Assembly: GCA_002404095.1 (NCBI GenBank)
Contig: DHJA01000053.1
Coordinates: 4,281 to 14,641 of the forward strand
DNA length: 10,361 nt
DNA from: Planctomycetaceae bacterium UBA4732
GTDB taxonomy: Bacteria; Planctomycetota; Planctomycetia; Gemmatales; Gemmataceae
Direction of reading: 5' to 3'
The notes beneath the pieces were generated by a model. It searched no databases and had not been told where the DNA came from. It was given only the letters and a program-made list of their open reading frames with translations. Positions 1 through 6,015 of this stretch are shown piece after piece; within the stretch, counting starts at the first letter, position 1; each line of letters starts with the position of its first letter. Both the position numbers and the translations under genes were made by a program.

Positions 1-1212
1 CTGGGCGAACGACGCCGAAGTCAGCGAACCATCGCGGCGCGTTTCCGAACCCGTGCCGGCATACGGACCGGCCGTCCCCTGCTTCAGATCCATTTTCCAT
101 ATCTGATGGAAGCCGGCCATGGCGATGTACAGCATTCCGTCGTGCAGCGTCAACGCCCACGGGCTGTTCAGGCTCTCCTTTAACGCCGGCCCCTCGCTGT
201 CGCGGTCCTCGCCCTGTTCGCCCGTGCCAGCGACCGTCTTGACCGTCTGGGCCTTGAGGTCGAGGGCGCGGATCAGGTTGTTCTTGCGATCGGCCACGTA
301 CAGCGTATCGCCGTCCAAGGCCAAACCCTGCGGGTCGTTGAAACGGGCCTTTTCAAAGGGGCCGTCGGTCGCGCCGGACTGACCGTCGCCGGCCACGGCG
401 ATCTTCTTGCCGTCGAGCGTCGTAATGACAATGCGGTGGTGAGTGCTGTCGGAAATGAACAGGCGTTTGCTTGCCTCGTCGGCCAGCACCTTGCCGGGGA
501 AGAACAGCGGACTGGCGGCCGACTCGGAGAAGCGGGCCAGTTCAAACTTGATCGGCTTCTCGTTGAGCGTCTTCTTCTCCCGGCCCTCCTTGACGAGCCT
601 GGCGATATGCTGGTCGAGGGCTTCGTATAGACCTTCGCCGGAGCCGCGGGCGACGAGGTTGCCTTCCGGGTCGATCAATATTAACGTCGGCCATGAGCTG
701 GCCTCGTAGGCGTTCCAGATGTTCATGTGGGCGTCGTTGACGACGGGGTGGCTGATTTCGTAGCGCAAAACGGCTTTGCGGATATTTTCGCTGTCTTTCT
801 CCGCGTCGAACTTGGCCGAGTGGACGCCGATGACGACGATTTGGTTGGCGTACTTCTTTTCCAGCTTGGCCAGGTCGGGCAGCGTGTGAATGCAGTTGAT
901 GCAGCAGAACGTCCAGAAGTCGAGGACGACGATCTTGCCGCGCAGGTCTTTGAGCTTGACGGGGCCGGCGGTGTTGAGCCAGCCGCTGCCGCCGTCCAGT
1001 TCGGGGGCCGGATGGAGGTGCTTCTCTCGGGGCGGCGGTTCGTTGTCAGGAGGAGGAGCGGCCGCCGCCTGCGGCATGTTATTACGGTTGGCGGTCACGA
1101 AAATAAACAAGCCGGCAAAGACCGCAACGAGGAAAAGGGCGGGAAGGAGCCAAAGGTGACGCCGGCGGCTCGTCGGGCGGACGGCGGCGGGTGGGGTCGG
1201 AGCCTCGGACAT
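1..1212 (-). CDS. Membrane-anchored thioredoxin-like / NHL-repeat protein, 3' end outside the window
   Basis: 404 codons are visible and the frame is still open at the left edge, so the gene is partial. The start at 1212 has a strong GGAGG seven bases upstream. Residues 1-19 are basic and Pro-rich, 20-39 form one membrane segment, and 47-66 are an Ala/Pro linker. Residues 70-205 are a thioredoxin-like domain with the motif WTFCCINCIH; the CxxC pair is C104 and C107, with an extra C103. A cis-proline segment (SSWPTLILID) lies near 172-181. From about 230 on there are NHL-type beta-propeller blades (LFISDSTHHRI, LYVADRKNNLIR, LYIAMAGFHQIW). This order, including the CCINC form of the active site, matches NHLRC2-like proteins. 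The single N-terminal anchor suggests that the domains face the periplasm. A thiol-disulfide role is inferred; the substrate is unknown. It is divergent from the gene at 1531. Confidence 0.9.
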   Translation of the reverse strand, partial: MSEAPTPPAAVRPTSRRRHLWLLPALFLVAVFAGLFIFVTANRNNMPQAAAAPPPDNEPPPREKHLHPAPELDGGSGWLNTAGPVKLKDLRGKIVVLDFWTFCCINCIHTLPDLAKLEKKYANQIVVIGVHSAKFDAEKDSENIRKAVLRYEISHPVVNDAHMNIWNAYEASSWPTLILIDPEGNLVARGSGEGLYEALDQHIARLVKEGREKKTLNEKPIKFELARFSESAASPLFFPGKVLADEASKRLFISDSTHHRIVITTLDGKKIAVAGDGQSGATDGPFEKARFNDPQGLALDGDTLYVADRKNNLIRALDLKAQTVKTVAGTGEQGEDRDSEGPALKESLNSPWALTLHDGMLYIAMAGFHQIWKMDLKQGTAGPYAGTGSETRRDGSLTSASFAQ

Positions 1213-1278
1213 CAACAGCCTCCTTCACAAAAACAGGGGCGACGGACGGTGACTTGGGGCGAGTCGTTGCGTTCGCAT

Positions 1279-1306
1279 ATTGTATTTCATGGCCGGCAAA
1301 CGTGAA
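1279..1306 (-). promoter_or_regulatory. Candidate sigma70-type promoter for the thioredoxin-NHL gene
   Basis: On the minus strand, TTCACG (1301-1306, four of six bases matching TTGACA) is followed after 16 bases by TACAAT (1279-1284, five of six matching TATAAT). Transcription would start near 1272, giving a leader of about 60 bases before the ATG at 1212. This is consensus matching by eye only. Confidence 0.4.
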
Positions 1307-1377
1307 ACCGGAGTTTCCGAAGGACTGCCCCGATATAGACGACTGGACGGCCGGAGTGATTCAGTGTGAAGGAATGA

Positions 1378-1447
1378 AGTCGTTTAGCCGCGACCCGAAG
1401 GGGAGCGCGTGTCAGAGCGCTCCCCTTCGGGTCGCGGCTAAACGACT
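1378..1447. repeat. Perfect 31-bp inverted repeat with 8-base loop (REP-like palindrome)
   Basis: Left arm 1378-1408 and right arm 1417-1447 are exact reverse complements around the loop GTGTCAGA (1409-1416). The arms contain TTTAGCCGCGACCCGAAG. The element sits between two divergent promoters and has no T tract on either side, so it is not a usual terminator. Palindromes with a similar core occur, as far as I recall, many times in planctomycete genomes. Only one copy lies in this window, so dispersal cannot be shown here. Confidence 0.92.
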
Positions 1448-1530
1448 CCTTGACCCTCTTGCCCTGAACCCTTAGCGTTGACTCTGGTTCTTTCTCCTTC
1501 ATCGAAGCTCTTTCTCCGGGAGGTACTCGC

Positions 1531-4500
1531 ATGGCGACGGAACAGACGGCCCGCCGCCTTCGTCTCCTTGACGGCCTATTAGTGTTTGTCGTGCTGCTGT
1601 TCGCATTCCTTACAGCTCTTTTTCCTGTTTATAACAGTGATTTCTTCCTGCACGCCGCCACCGGCCGGCTCATCGCCCACGGCCACTACCAAATCGGCGT
1701 CGATCCGTTCGCCTTCACTACCCAAGGCGCCGTCTGGATTAACCACCATTGGCTATACGATTTGATCGTTTACCTCCTTTACGCAAGTTCCACGGCCGGC
1801 GGGACGATCCTGATCGTCCTCAAAGCGCTGATGATCGCGGCCCTGGCTGAAGTGATGCTGCGCACCGCCCGCGAGCCTGGTCGCAGTCTGTGGATACCCG
1901 CCGCCTGCGTCGGCCTGGCGGTCTTGACGCTCAGCCCGCGCGTGTTTTTGCAGCCCGTTTGCGTCTCGTTCTTCTTCTTTGGCTTGACCCTTTGGCTGCT
2001 GCATCTGCCGCGACAACTACGCGCCCGAACCGAGACAAACCCCTCGCCTCAGCGTCCATTTCTCCCTTACTGGCTGATCCCGCCGTTGTGTTTGCTCTGG
2101 GTCAACTTCGACGAGTGGTTCCTACTCGGCCCGGCGACGGTCGCCCTGTACTTACTCGGCGAAACGCTACAGGATTGGTTTGGCCCGGCCAACACGGGAG
2201 TGGATTCGCCGGCGCCCGGCGAACGTCGCGCCCTGCTGTTGGTGCTGCTCGCCAGCGTCGTTGTGTGCCTGGTCAATCCGCATCACGTCGGAGCCTTTGC
2301 CTTGCCGTCATCGCTCGGCGTCGGCGAGGCGGTTGACGCGGTGCGCATTGATCCACAGTTCCGCGCCCTATTCCTCTCCCCTTTTGAGGGATCGTATTTC
2401 TATCCCTTTACTGGGTTGAGCGCCGCCGGCCTGGCGTATTTCCCGTTGGCTGTGCTGGGCGTGGTTTCCTTCGCGGCCGCGCAGTGGGTGGGCCGCTGGC
2501 GCTGGGGACGGGCGCTGCTGTGGGCCGCATTCTTCGCGCTGAGCATGTGGCACGCCCGCGCCATTCCATTCTTCGCCGTCGTCGCCGGCCCCATCGCGTC
2601 GCTGAACTTCCTTGACTTCGCCGCCAAGCGCTTCGGCCTCGCGCCGCGGCGCGGCTCATGGGCGCTGGGCGGTCGAATCTTGACGCTGCTGGCCGGCCTG
2701 ATTTTAGTGGCGCTGTCATGGCCGGGTTGGTTGCAAGCGCAGCCGTGGGAAATGCGGCGCGTCGGTTGGAACGTCACGCCCAATCCTGCCTTGAAACAAA
2801 TGGCGGAGCAAATCACGGCTTGGCAGAAGGACGGCCTTATTGAGCCGCGCGCTCACTGGCTCAATACCGCGCCGGACGCTCTTTACTATCTTGCGTGGTA
2901 CTGTCCTGGCGAGCGCGCCTTCATCGATAACCAGCGGCTGTCGCTGTACGACCGAACGACAGCGGAGGACTTCGCCGTCCTGCGCAAATCGCTGGCGCGC
3001 GAGGGAGGCGACGCGGCGTCGGCAGACCCGAAATGGCGCAAAGTCCTTGGCGTCCACGACGCCCACTTGTTGATTTGGTACGAAGGCCATCCGTTTCCTC
3101 TGTTGCCCGCTTCCCCGCTGCCGACGCTGCTGTCGGCGCCGAAGGAATGGCCTTTGCTCTACACCAACGGCCGCGCCGCCGTCTTCGGCTGGAGAGGGCA
3201 GCCGAAAGAGTTAACGGCGGACCCGTTCGCCCGACTCGAATTCGACTCGAACAAAGCCGCTTTCGGCCCGGATGCCGTCACGGCGCCGGCCGAACCGCCG
3301 CAACATAAACCGCGCGAATGGTGGTCGGCGTACTGGACGCCGGAAGCGCCGCGGCCGCCAGAGGCCGACGAAACCGCTCTGCAATGGCTGCGATTCGAGG
3401 TGTTGGCGCCGCTCTGGCGCGAACGCAATGAGAAAAAATGGGACGCGCACTGGGAAGATATTAAGCGCAAACTGCGGGCCGCGTCGGCGGTCGCCTGTTT
3501 CGGCTTGGGCAATCTGGCGGGCGGCGCCTTGGAAATCGAAGTCGTCCACCAAGCCTTGGCGCAGGTTAAGGAAAATTCGCCCATGCCTTCCATGCCGCCG
3601 CGGCCGGGTGAGGAATTGCAATACTCGGTCGCTCAGCAATTGTTCGACTTCGGCCCGCCCGACGCGCTCTACCTGGGCATCCGCGCCGGCCGTCGCGCCA
3701 TCGCCGCCAAGCCCGACGACGCCCCGACGTATCAATATCTCGCCCAGAACTACATGACGCTGGCGCAGCAGACGCGAGAAGGCGCGCGGGCGGGGGCAAT
3801 CGGTTATCCGCTTTTGCTGCGCCGTGTGCAGATCGCGGCCGCCCTGCGCCGCGCCCTGGACTCCGACCCCAACCTCGAACCGGCCCACGCCCTGTCGGCC
3901 CAGCTTTACCTGGAGACGGGGTTTCTCGACCTGGCCAAAGACCACGCGGAAAAACGGCAGATGCTCCTCCTGCAGTCCGCCGACGCGCCGACCAGGCGGC
4001 AGGCGGAAGCGATGAGTAAAGAGATCGCCAAACTAGGCAAGGAAGTCGCCGAACGGCAGACGACCTACCAGTTGCACGCGGCCGGCCAGCCGGTGTTGGG
4101 CAAGGTAAAAGCGGCCCAGGAGCTTGGCCTGGGTCAAACGGCGCTGGATGCGCTGGAGAAGGTCGATTGGGATTCCTTCGACAAAGACGATCCGAATAAG
4201 GCGCTAGGCGTGCAGAAGGAAATGACCCTAATGATGCAAACCGGTCGCGCGGAGGAGGTCGGTAAAGCACTCGTGAAGGACGAACAAAATCTCAAGGACG
4301 GGCTGGGCGTCGATCCCGACACCGGCTTACCGGCTTACGAATGGCTGCGCGTACAGGTCGCGGCCGCCATCGGCGAATACGCCGGGGCGGATCGTTGGCT
4401 CAAAGCGATCCAAGAGAAGACGCGACGCGCGCCTCGGCTGGTCGTCACGCTTCAACAATTAGGATTGCTAGGGACCGAGCCGGCCGAGGTCGCCGACCTT

Positions 4501-4824
4501 GAACCATCGGCCCTGACCGCTTTGATGGCGGGGCGGCTCATCTTGCGCGAGGCGCCGTCGGCGGGGGGAGCGTCCTGGCTGCGTTCGCCGCTTCCCGACG
4601 CACGGTCCATGCTGCTGGCGACTGCCGAGGTGATCGCGGAACCGTTAAATCGGCAGTCCGATTTGGACGCGGTGCGCGGCTGGCTGGCGTTGGAGGCCGG
4701 CCGCACCGCAGACGCTCGTGACCGCTTCAATGATGCGCTGCGCCATGCTTCGCCCGGCGACCTGCCCTTCCGAGGCCGACTGTTGACCGAGTTGGATTTA
4801 GAGTGGCTGGACGCGGCTAAATAA
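1531..4824 (+). CDS. Polytopic membrane protein with GT-C-like N-terminal half and TPR-like C-terminal half
   Basis: 1097 residues. The start is supported by GGGAGG at 1518-1523, seven bases before ATG. Residues 13-400 contain about ten or eleven hydrophobic segments (roughly 13-33, 74-87, 91-110, 120-138, 142-159, 180-212, 232-251, 294-318, 326-352, 379-400). The first outer loop, with NSDFFLHAATG (D37) followed by VDPFAFTTQGAVWINHHWL, resembles the first loop of GT-C type polyprenyl-phosphate sugar transferases and related uncharacterised membrane proteins. A conserved-looking stretch follows the last membrane segment (LNTAPDALYYLAWYCPGERA, then FIDNQR). Residues about 700-1090 are helical with degenerate TPR units (near 711-745, 771-808, 1050-1075). 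Glycosyl transfer is only suggested by the fold; no catalytic activity can be assigned. Its 3' end converges on the gene at 4869-5273, 44 bases away, with no convincing terminator between them. Confidence 0.88.
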   Translation: MATEQTARRLRLLDGLLVFVVLLFAFLTALFPVYNSDFFLHAATGRLIAHGHYQIGVDPFAFTTQGAVWINHHWLYDLIVYLLYASSTAGGTILIVLKALMIAALAEVMLRTAREPGRSLWIPAACVGLAVLTLSPRVFLQPVCVSFFFFGLTLWLLHLPRQLRARTETNPSPQRPFLPYWLIPPLCLLWVNFDEWFLLGPATVALYLLGETLQDWFGPANTGVDSPAPGERRALLLVLLASVVVCLVNPHHVGAFALPSSLGVGEAVDAVRIDPQFRALFLSPFEGSYFYPFTGLSAAGLAYFPLAVLGVVSFAAAQWVGRWRWGRALLWAAFFALSMWHARAIPFFAVVAGPIASLNFLDFAAKRFGLAPRRGSWALGGRILTLLAGLILVALSWPGWLQAQPWEMRRVGWNVTPNPALKQMAEQITAWQKDGLIEPRAHWLNTAPDALYYLAWYCPGERAFIDNQRLSLYDRTTAEDFAVLRKSLAREGGDAASADPKWRKVLGVHDAHLLIWYEGHPFPLLPASPLPTLLSAPKEWPLLYTNGRAAVFGWRGQPKELTADPFARLEFDSNKAAFGPDAVTAPAEPPQHKPREWWSAYWTPEAPRPPEADETALQWLRFEVLAPLWRERNEKKWDAHWEDIKRKLRAASAVACFGLGNLAGGALEIEVVHQALAQVKENSPMPSMPPRPGEELQYSVAQQLFDFGPPDALYLGIRAGRRAIAAKPDDAPTYQYLAQNYMTLAQQTREGARAGAIGYPLLLRRVQIAAALRRALDSDPNLEPAHALSAQLYLETGFLDLAKDHAEKRQMLLLQSADAPTRRQAEAMSKEIAKLGKEVAERQTTYQLHAAGQPVLGKVKAAQELGLGQTALDALEKVDWDSFDKDDPNKALGVQKEMTLMMQTGRAEEVGKALVKDEQNLKDGLGVDPDTGLPAYEWLRVQVAAAIGEYAGADRWLKAIQEKTRRAPRLVVTLQQLGLLGTEPAEVADLEPSALTALMAGRLILREAPSAGGASWLRSPLPDARSMLLATAEVIAEPLNRQSDLDAVRGWLALEAGRTADARDRFNDALRHASPGDLPFRGRLLTELDLEWLDAAK

Positions 4825-4868
4825 GCGAGCCAGGTTGCGGGCACAAACATGAGTACAATCCGGGGCGC

Positions 4869-5273
4869 TCATTTGCCGCCGCCTAGAGCGAACTCAACCG
4901 ATTGAGGCGCCTTGACTTGCTCCGAGGCGTCGAGGAGTTCAAGGGAAAGCAGCCCGCCGGATTTGTCGTAGTCGAGGATCAGGCCGGACCGGGCTTCATC
5001 GCTCTTGGCTGCCTTGCCGAGCCGGAGAATGATCGAGAGCGTACTGGTTTCTTTGTCGTAAATAACTTTCATTGGTTTCTCAGATGATCCGCTAGCCGCG
5101 GTATAATCCGGCTCATCCGGCCCGTAGGCTCGTGCGATTTGTGCCTGACCGAATTGTCGCCACGCCGCGCGCTCCGTCTGCCCATTCAAGAACTCCGCGA
5201 AATTCAGAACCTCGCGAAGCCTCTCTTCCGGTAATGCTTTCAAGACCTTTTCGAGAGCTTCCTTAACGCTCAT
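4869..5273 (-). CDS. DUF2281-like antitoxin domain fused to a DUF2283 domain, 134 residues
   Basis: Residues 1-58 look like the DUF2281 antitoxin-like family: the opening MSVKEALEKVLKALPEERLR, then VLNFAEFL, then the tail WRQFGQAQIARAYGPDEPDY typical of VapB-like members. Residues 68-118 look like DUF2283: MKVIYDKETSTLSI, a short variable stretch, then GLILDYDKSGGLLSLELLDA. In the families I know these are usually separate small proteins, often beside toxin genes; here one frame joins them through a linker of about ten residues. The start at 5273 has GGAG seven bases upstream and matches the family N-terminus. A longer GTG start at 5369 would add 32 residues unlike the family. An internal ATG at 5072 (M68) falls exactly at the DUF2283 start with a weak GAGA before it. 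No toxin gene is visible beside it. It lies downstream of an R-M pseudogene on the same strand. DNA or toxin binding is inferred. Confidence 0.82.
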   Translation of the reverse strand: MSVKEALEKVLKALPEERLREVLNFAEFLNGQTERAAWRQFGQAQIARAYGPDEPDYTAASGSSEKPMKVIYDKETSTLSIILRLGKAAKSDEARSGLILDYDKSGGLLSLELLDASEQVKAPQSVEFALGGGK

Positions 5274-5280
5274 GGTCGTT

Positions 5281-5284
5281 CTCC
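5281..5284 (-). promoter_or_regulatory. Ribosome binding site that sets the start at 5273
   Basis: On the minus strand GGAG lies seven bases before the ATG at 5273. This favours the 134-residue product over the longer GTG-started frame from 5369. Confidence 0.6.
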
Positions 5285-5365
5285 GTCGGGAGACTATGGT
5301 GTTGCGGCCGGTCAAACTATGGCGAGGTTTCTTCCCGGATGCGGTACGCACCGTGACGCATTCAG

Positions 5366-5713
5366 TCACTGTGCCGCCCCTTCGACGATCCGAATCTCCT
5401 CCTCCGTCAGCCCGTACAAATCATACACCAGTCGGTCGATCTGCCGATCCGTCGCGTCAATCTGTGCTTGGAGGACGGTCTTGTCGTGCGGCGCCTTCGC
5501 CGCCGCCAATTGGTTTTGCGACGCCAGCATTTGCTCAACCAACCGTATCAAGGCATCACGTAGCGCGTTATCCGCACCACTTGAGAACTATACGGCGCGG
5601 ATCGGAACACGGGAAAGGAATTGACGATTCGCGGATAGCCAGCCTCCACGGAATGTGGCGCTCACTTGAAGGAAATATCACCGCAAAACTCACGAGTTAA
5701 GCAATCCAAGAAT
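5366..5713 (-). pseudogene. Decayed C-terminal end of an Eco57I-like type IIG restriction-modification enzyme
   Basis: One continuous minus-strand frame reads as the C-terminal end of an Eco57I/TaqI-like fused methylase-endonuclease. In order it shows ILGLLNS, VLR, YFLQVSATFRGGWLSANRQF, LSRVPIRAV, FSSGADNALRDALIRLVEQM and, at the end, TDRQIDRLVYDLYGLTEEEI. These correspond to the target-recognition segment and the conserved tail of that family. The frame is broken by three stops: TGA at 5690-5692 (where the family usually has Arg or Lys), TGA at 5678-5680 (usual Trp) and TAG at 5588-5590 (usual Asp or Asn). No frameshift is needed. The methylase and nuclease portions are absent: homology fades at about 5713, where repeat DNA begins. 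The last 60 codons from a TTG at 5551 stay open but are very unlikely to be a functional gene alone. The family was identified by recognition of sequence patterns, not by a search. Confidence 0.88.
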
Positions 5714-5862
5714 GTGGTGAAGCCCGTGATCTCGATATGCCTCCTCGTTGTGGCACGGTCTCCTGACCGTGCCCCCCGTCCCGACCGAAGGTCTCCCTAC
5801 CTTTCCCACGCTTCACCATGTCAGCGGGGTTAGTTGCGCGGTCAGGAGACCGTGCTATAACG
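5702..5862. repeat. Compound inverted-repeat element (GCACGGTCTCCTGACCG pair)
   Basis: The 17-mer at 5753-5769 (GCACGGTCTCCTGACCG) recurs as its exact reverse complement at 5839-5855. Each copy is itself a hairpin: GGCACGGTC-TCCT-GACCGTGCC at 5752-5773 has perfect 9-bp arms, and 5836-5855 has an 8-bp stem with one G-T pair around AGGA. The outer limits (about 5702 and 5862) are estimates: the first is where R-M homology ends, the second is just past the right copy. The pattern resembles dispersed spacer repeats that I recall from planctomycete genomes. Confidence 0.75.
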
Positions 5863-5878
5863 GGGTGCGCCAGGCTCA

Positions 5879-5944
5879 TGGCGAGCGGCGGGCTTCATGC
5901 CCGCCGTGGGGATAAACCCGGCGGCTCGCCAGGGGCTTGCCCCT
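5879..5944. repeat. Stacked GC-hairpin (REP-like) element
   Basis: An outer stem TGGCGAGC (5879-5886) pairs with GCTCGCCA (5924-5931) and encloses CGGCGGGC-TTCAT-GCCCGCCG (5886-5906). The next hairpin AGGGGC-TT-GCCCCT (5931-5944) abuts it. The arrangement of adjoining palindromes is like bacterial interspersed mosaic elements. It lies about 70 bases upstream of the gene at 6016 and overlaps the spurious upstream extension of that frame. Confidence 0.75.
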
Positions 5945-6004
5945 GCCCTTGTGTCCTTTTTCCTCGACCGGCACAATGGAAGGGTGAGGTTGGCCGCCCC
6001 TTTT

Positions 6005-6008
6005 GGAG
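6005..6008 (+). promoter_or_regulatory. Ribosome binding site that sets the start at 6016
   Basis: GGAG lies seven bases before the ATG at 6016, whose product begins with a signal peptide. The in-frame ATG at 5818 would put 66 repeat-derived residues ahead of it. Confidence 0.65.
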
Positions 6009-6015
6009 ACCGCGC

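Larger units (their letters stand above)
1213..1530. other. Divergent intergenic spacer
   Basis: This 318-base spacer separates the divergent genes starting at 1212 and 1531. It holds the candidate minus-strand promoter and the large palindrome at 1378-1447. A weak plus-strand promoter candidate is TTGACC (1450-1455) with TAGCGT (1473-1478) at 17-base spacing, which would serve the gene at 1531; only the -35 is a good match. Short open frames here read through the palindrome and look non-coding. Confidence 0.7.
5714..6015. other. Repeat-filled spacer between the R-M pseudogene and the transglutaminase gene
   Basis: These 302 bases carry two repeat modules (5702-5862 and 5879-5944) and then a short leader for the gene at 6016. 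The plus frame stays open back to 5818, but that extension translates the hairpins and lies ahead of the signal peptide, so it is treated as non-coding. A weak promoter candidate is TTGTGT (5949-5954) with CACAAT (5972-5977), spacing exactly 17, which would start transcription near 5984. Confidence 0.65.

Noticed and set aside
727..1305. 192-codon plus-strand frame
   Set aside because: It lies opposite the thioredoxin-NHL gene, whose minus-strand frame carries the real motifs, and it runs through that gene's start and promoter.
3211..4270. Overlapping minus-strand frames of 144-244 codons opposite the GT-C-like/TPR gene
   Set aside because: They are antisense shadows with Arg/Pro-rich, low-complexity translations and no family features.
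4825..4868. Possible bidirectional terminator between the convergent genes
   Set aside because: Only a 5-bp inverted match (ATGAG/CTCAT) is present, with no T tract on either strand.
5319..5624. 101-codon plus-strand frame
   Set aside because: It is antisense to the R-M remnant, whose minus-strand frame gives the family match.
5697..5879. 60-codon minus-strand frame
   Set aside because: It is encoded by the inverted-repeat element itself; such frames are typical false genes of repeat DNA.
5818..6015. N-terminal extension of the transglutaminase/TPR gene
   Set aside because: It translates the repeat element and would precede the signal peptide; GGAG at 6005 supports the start at 6016.
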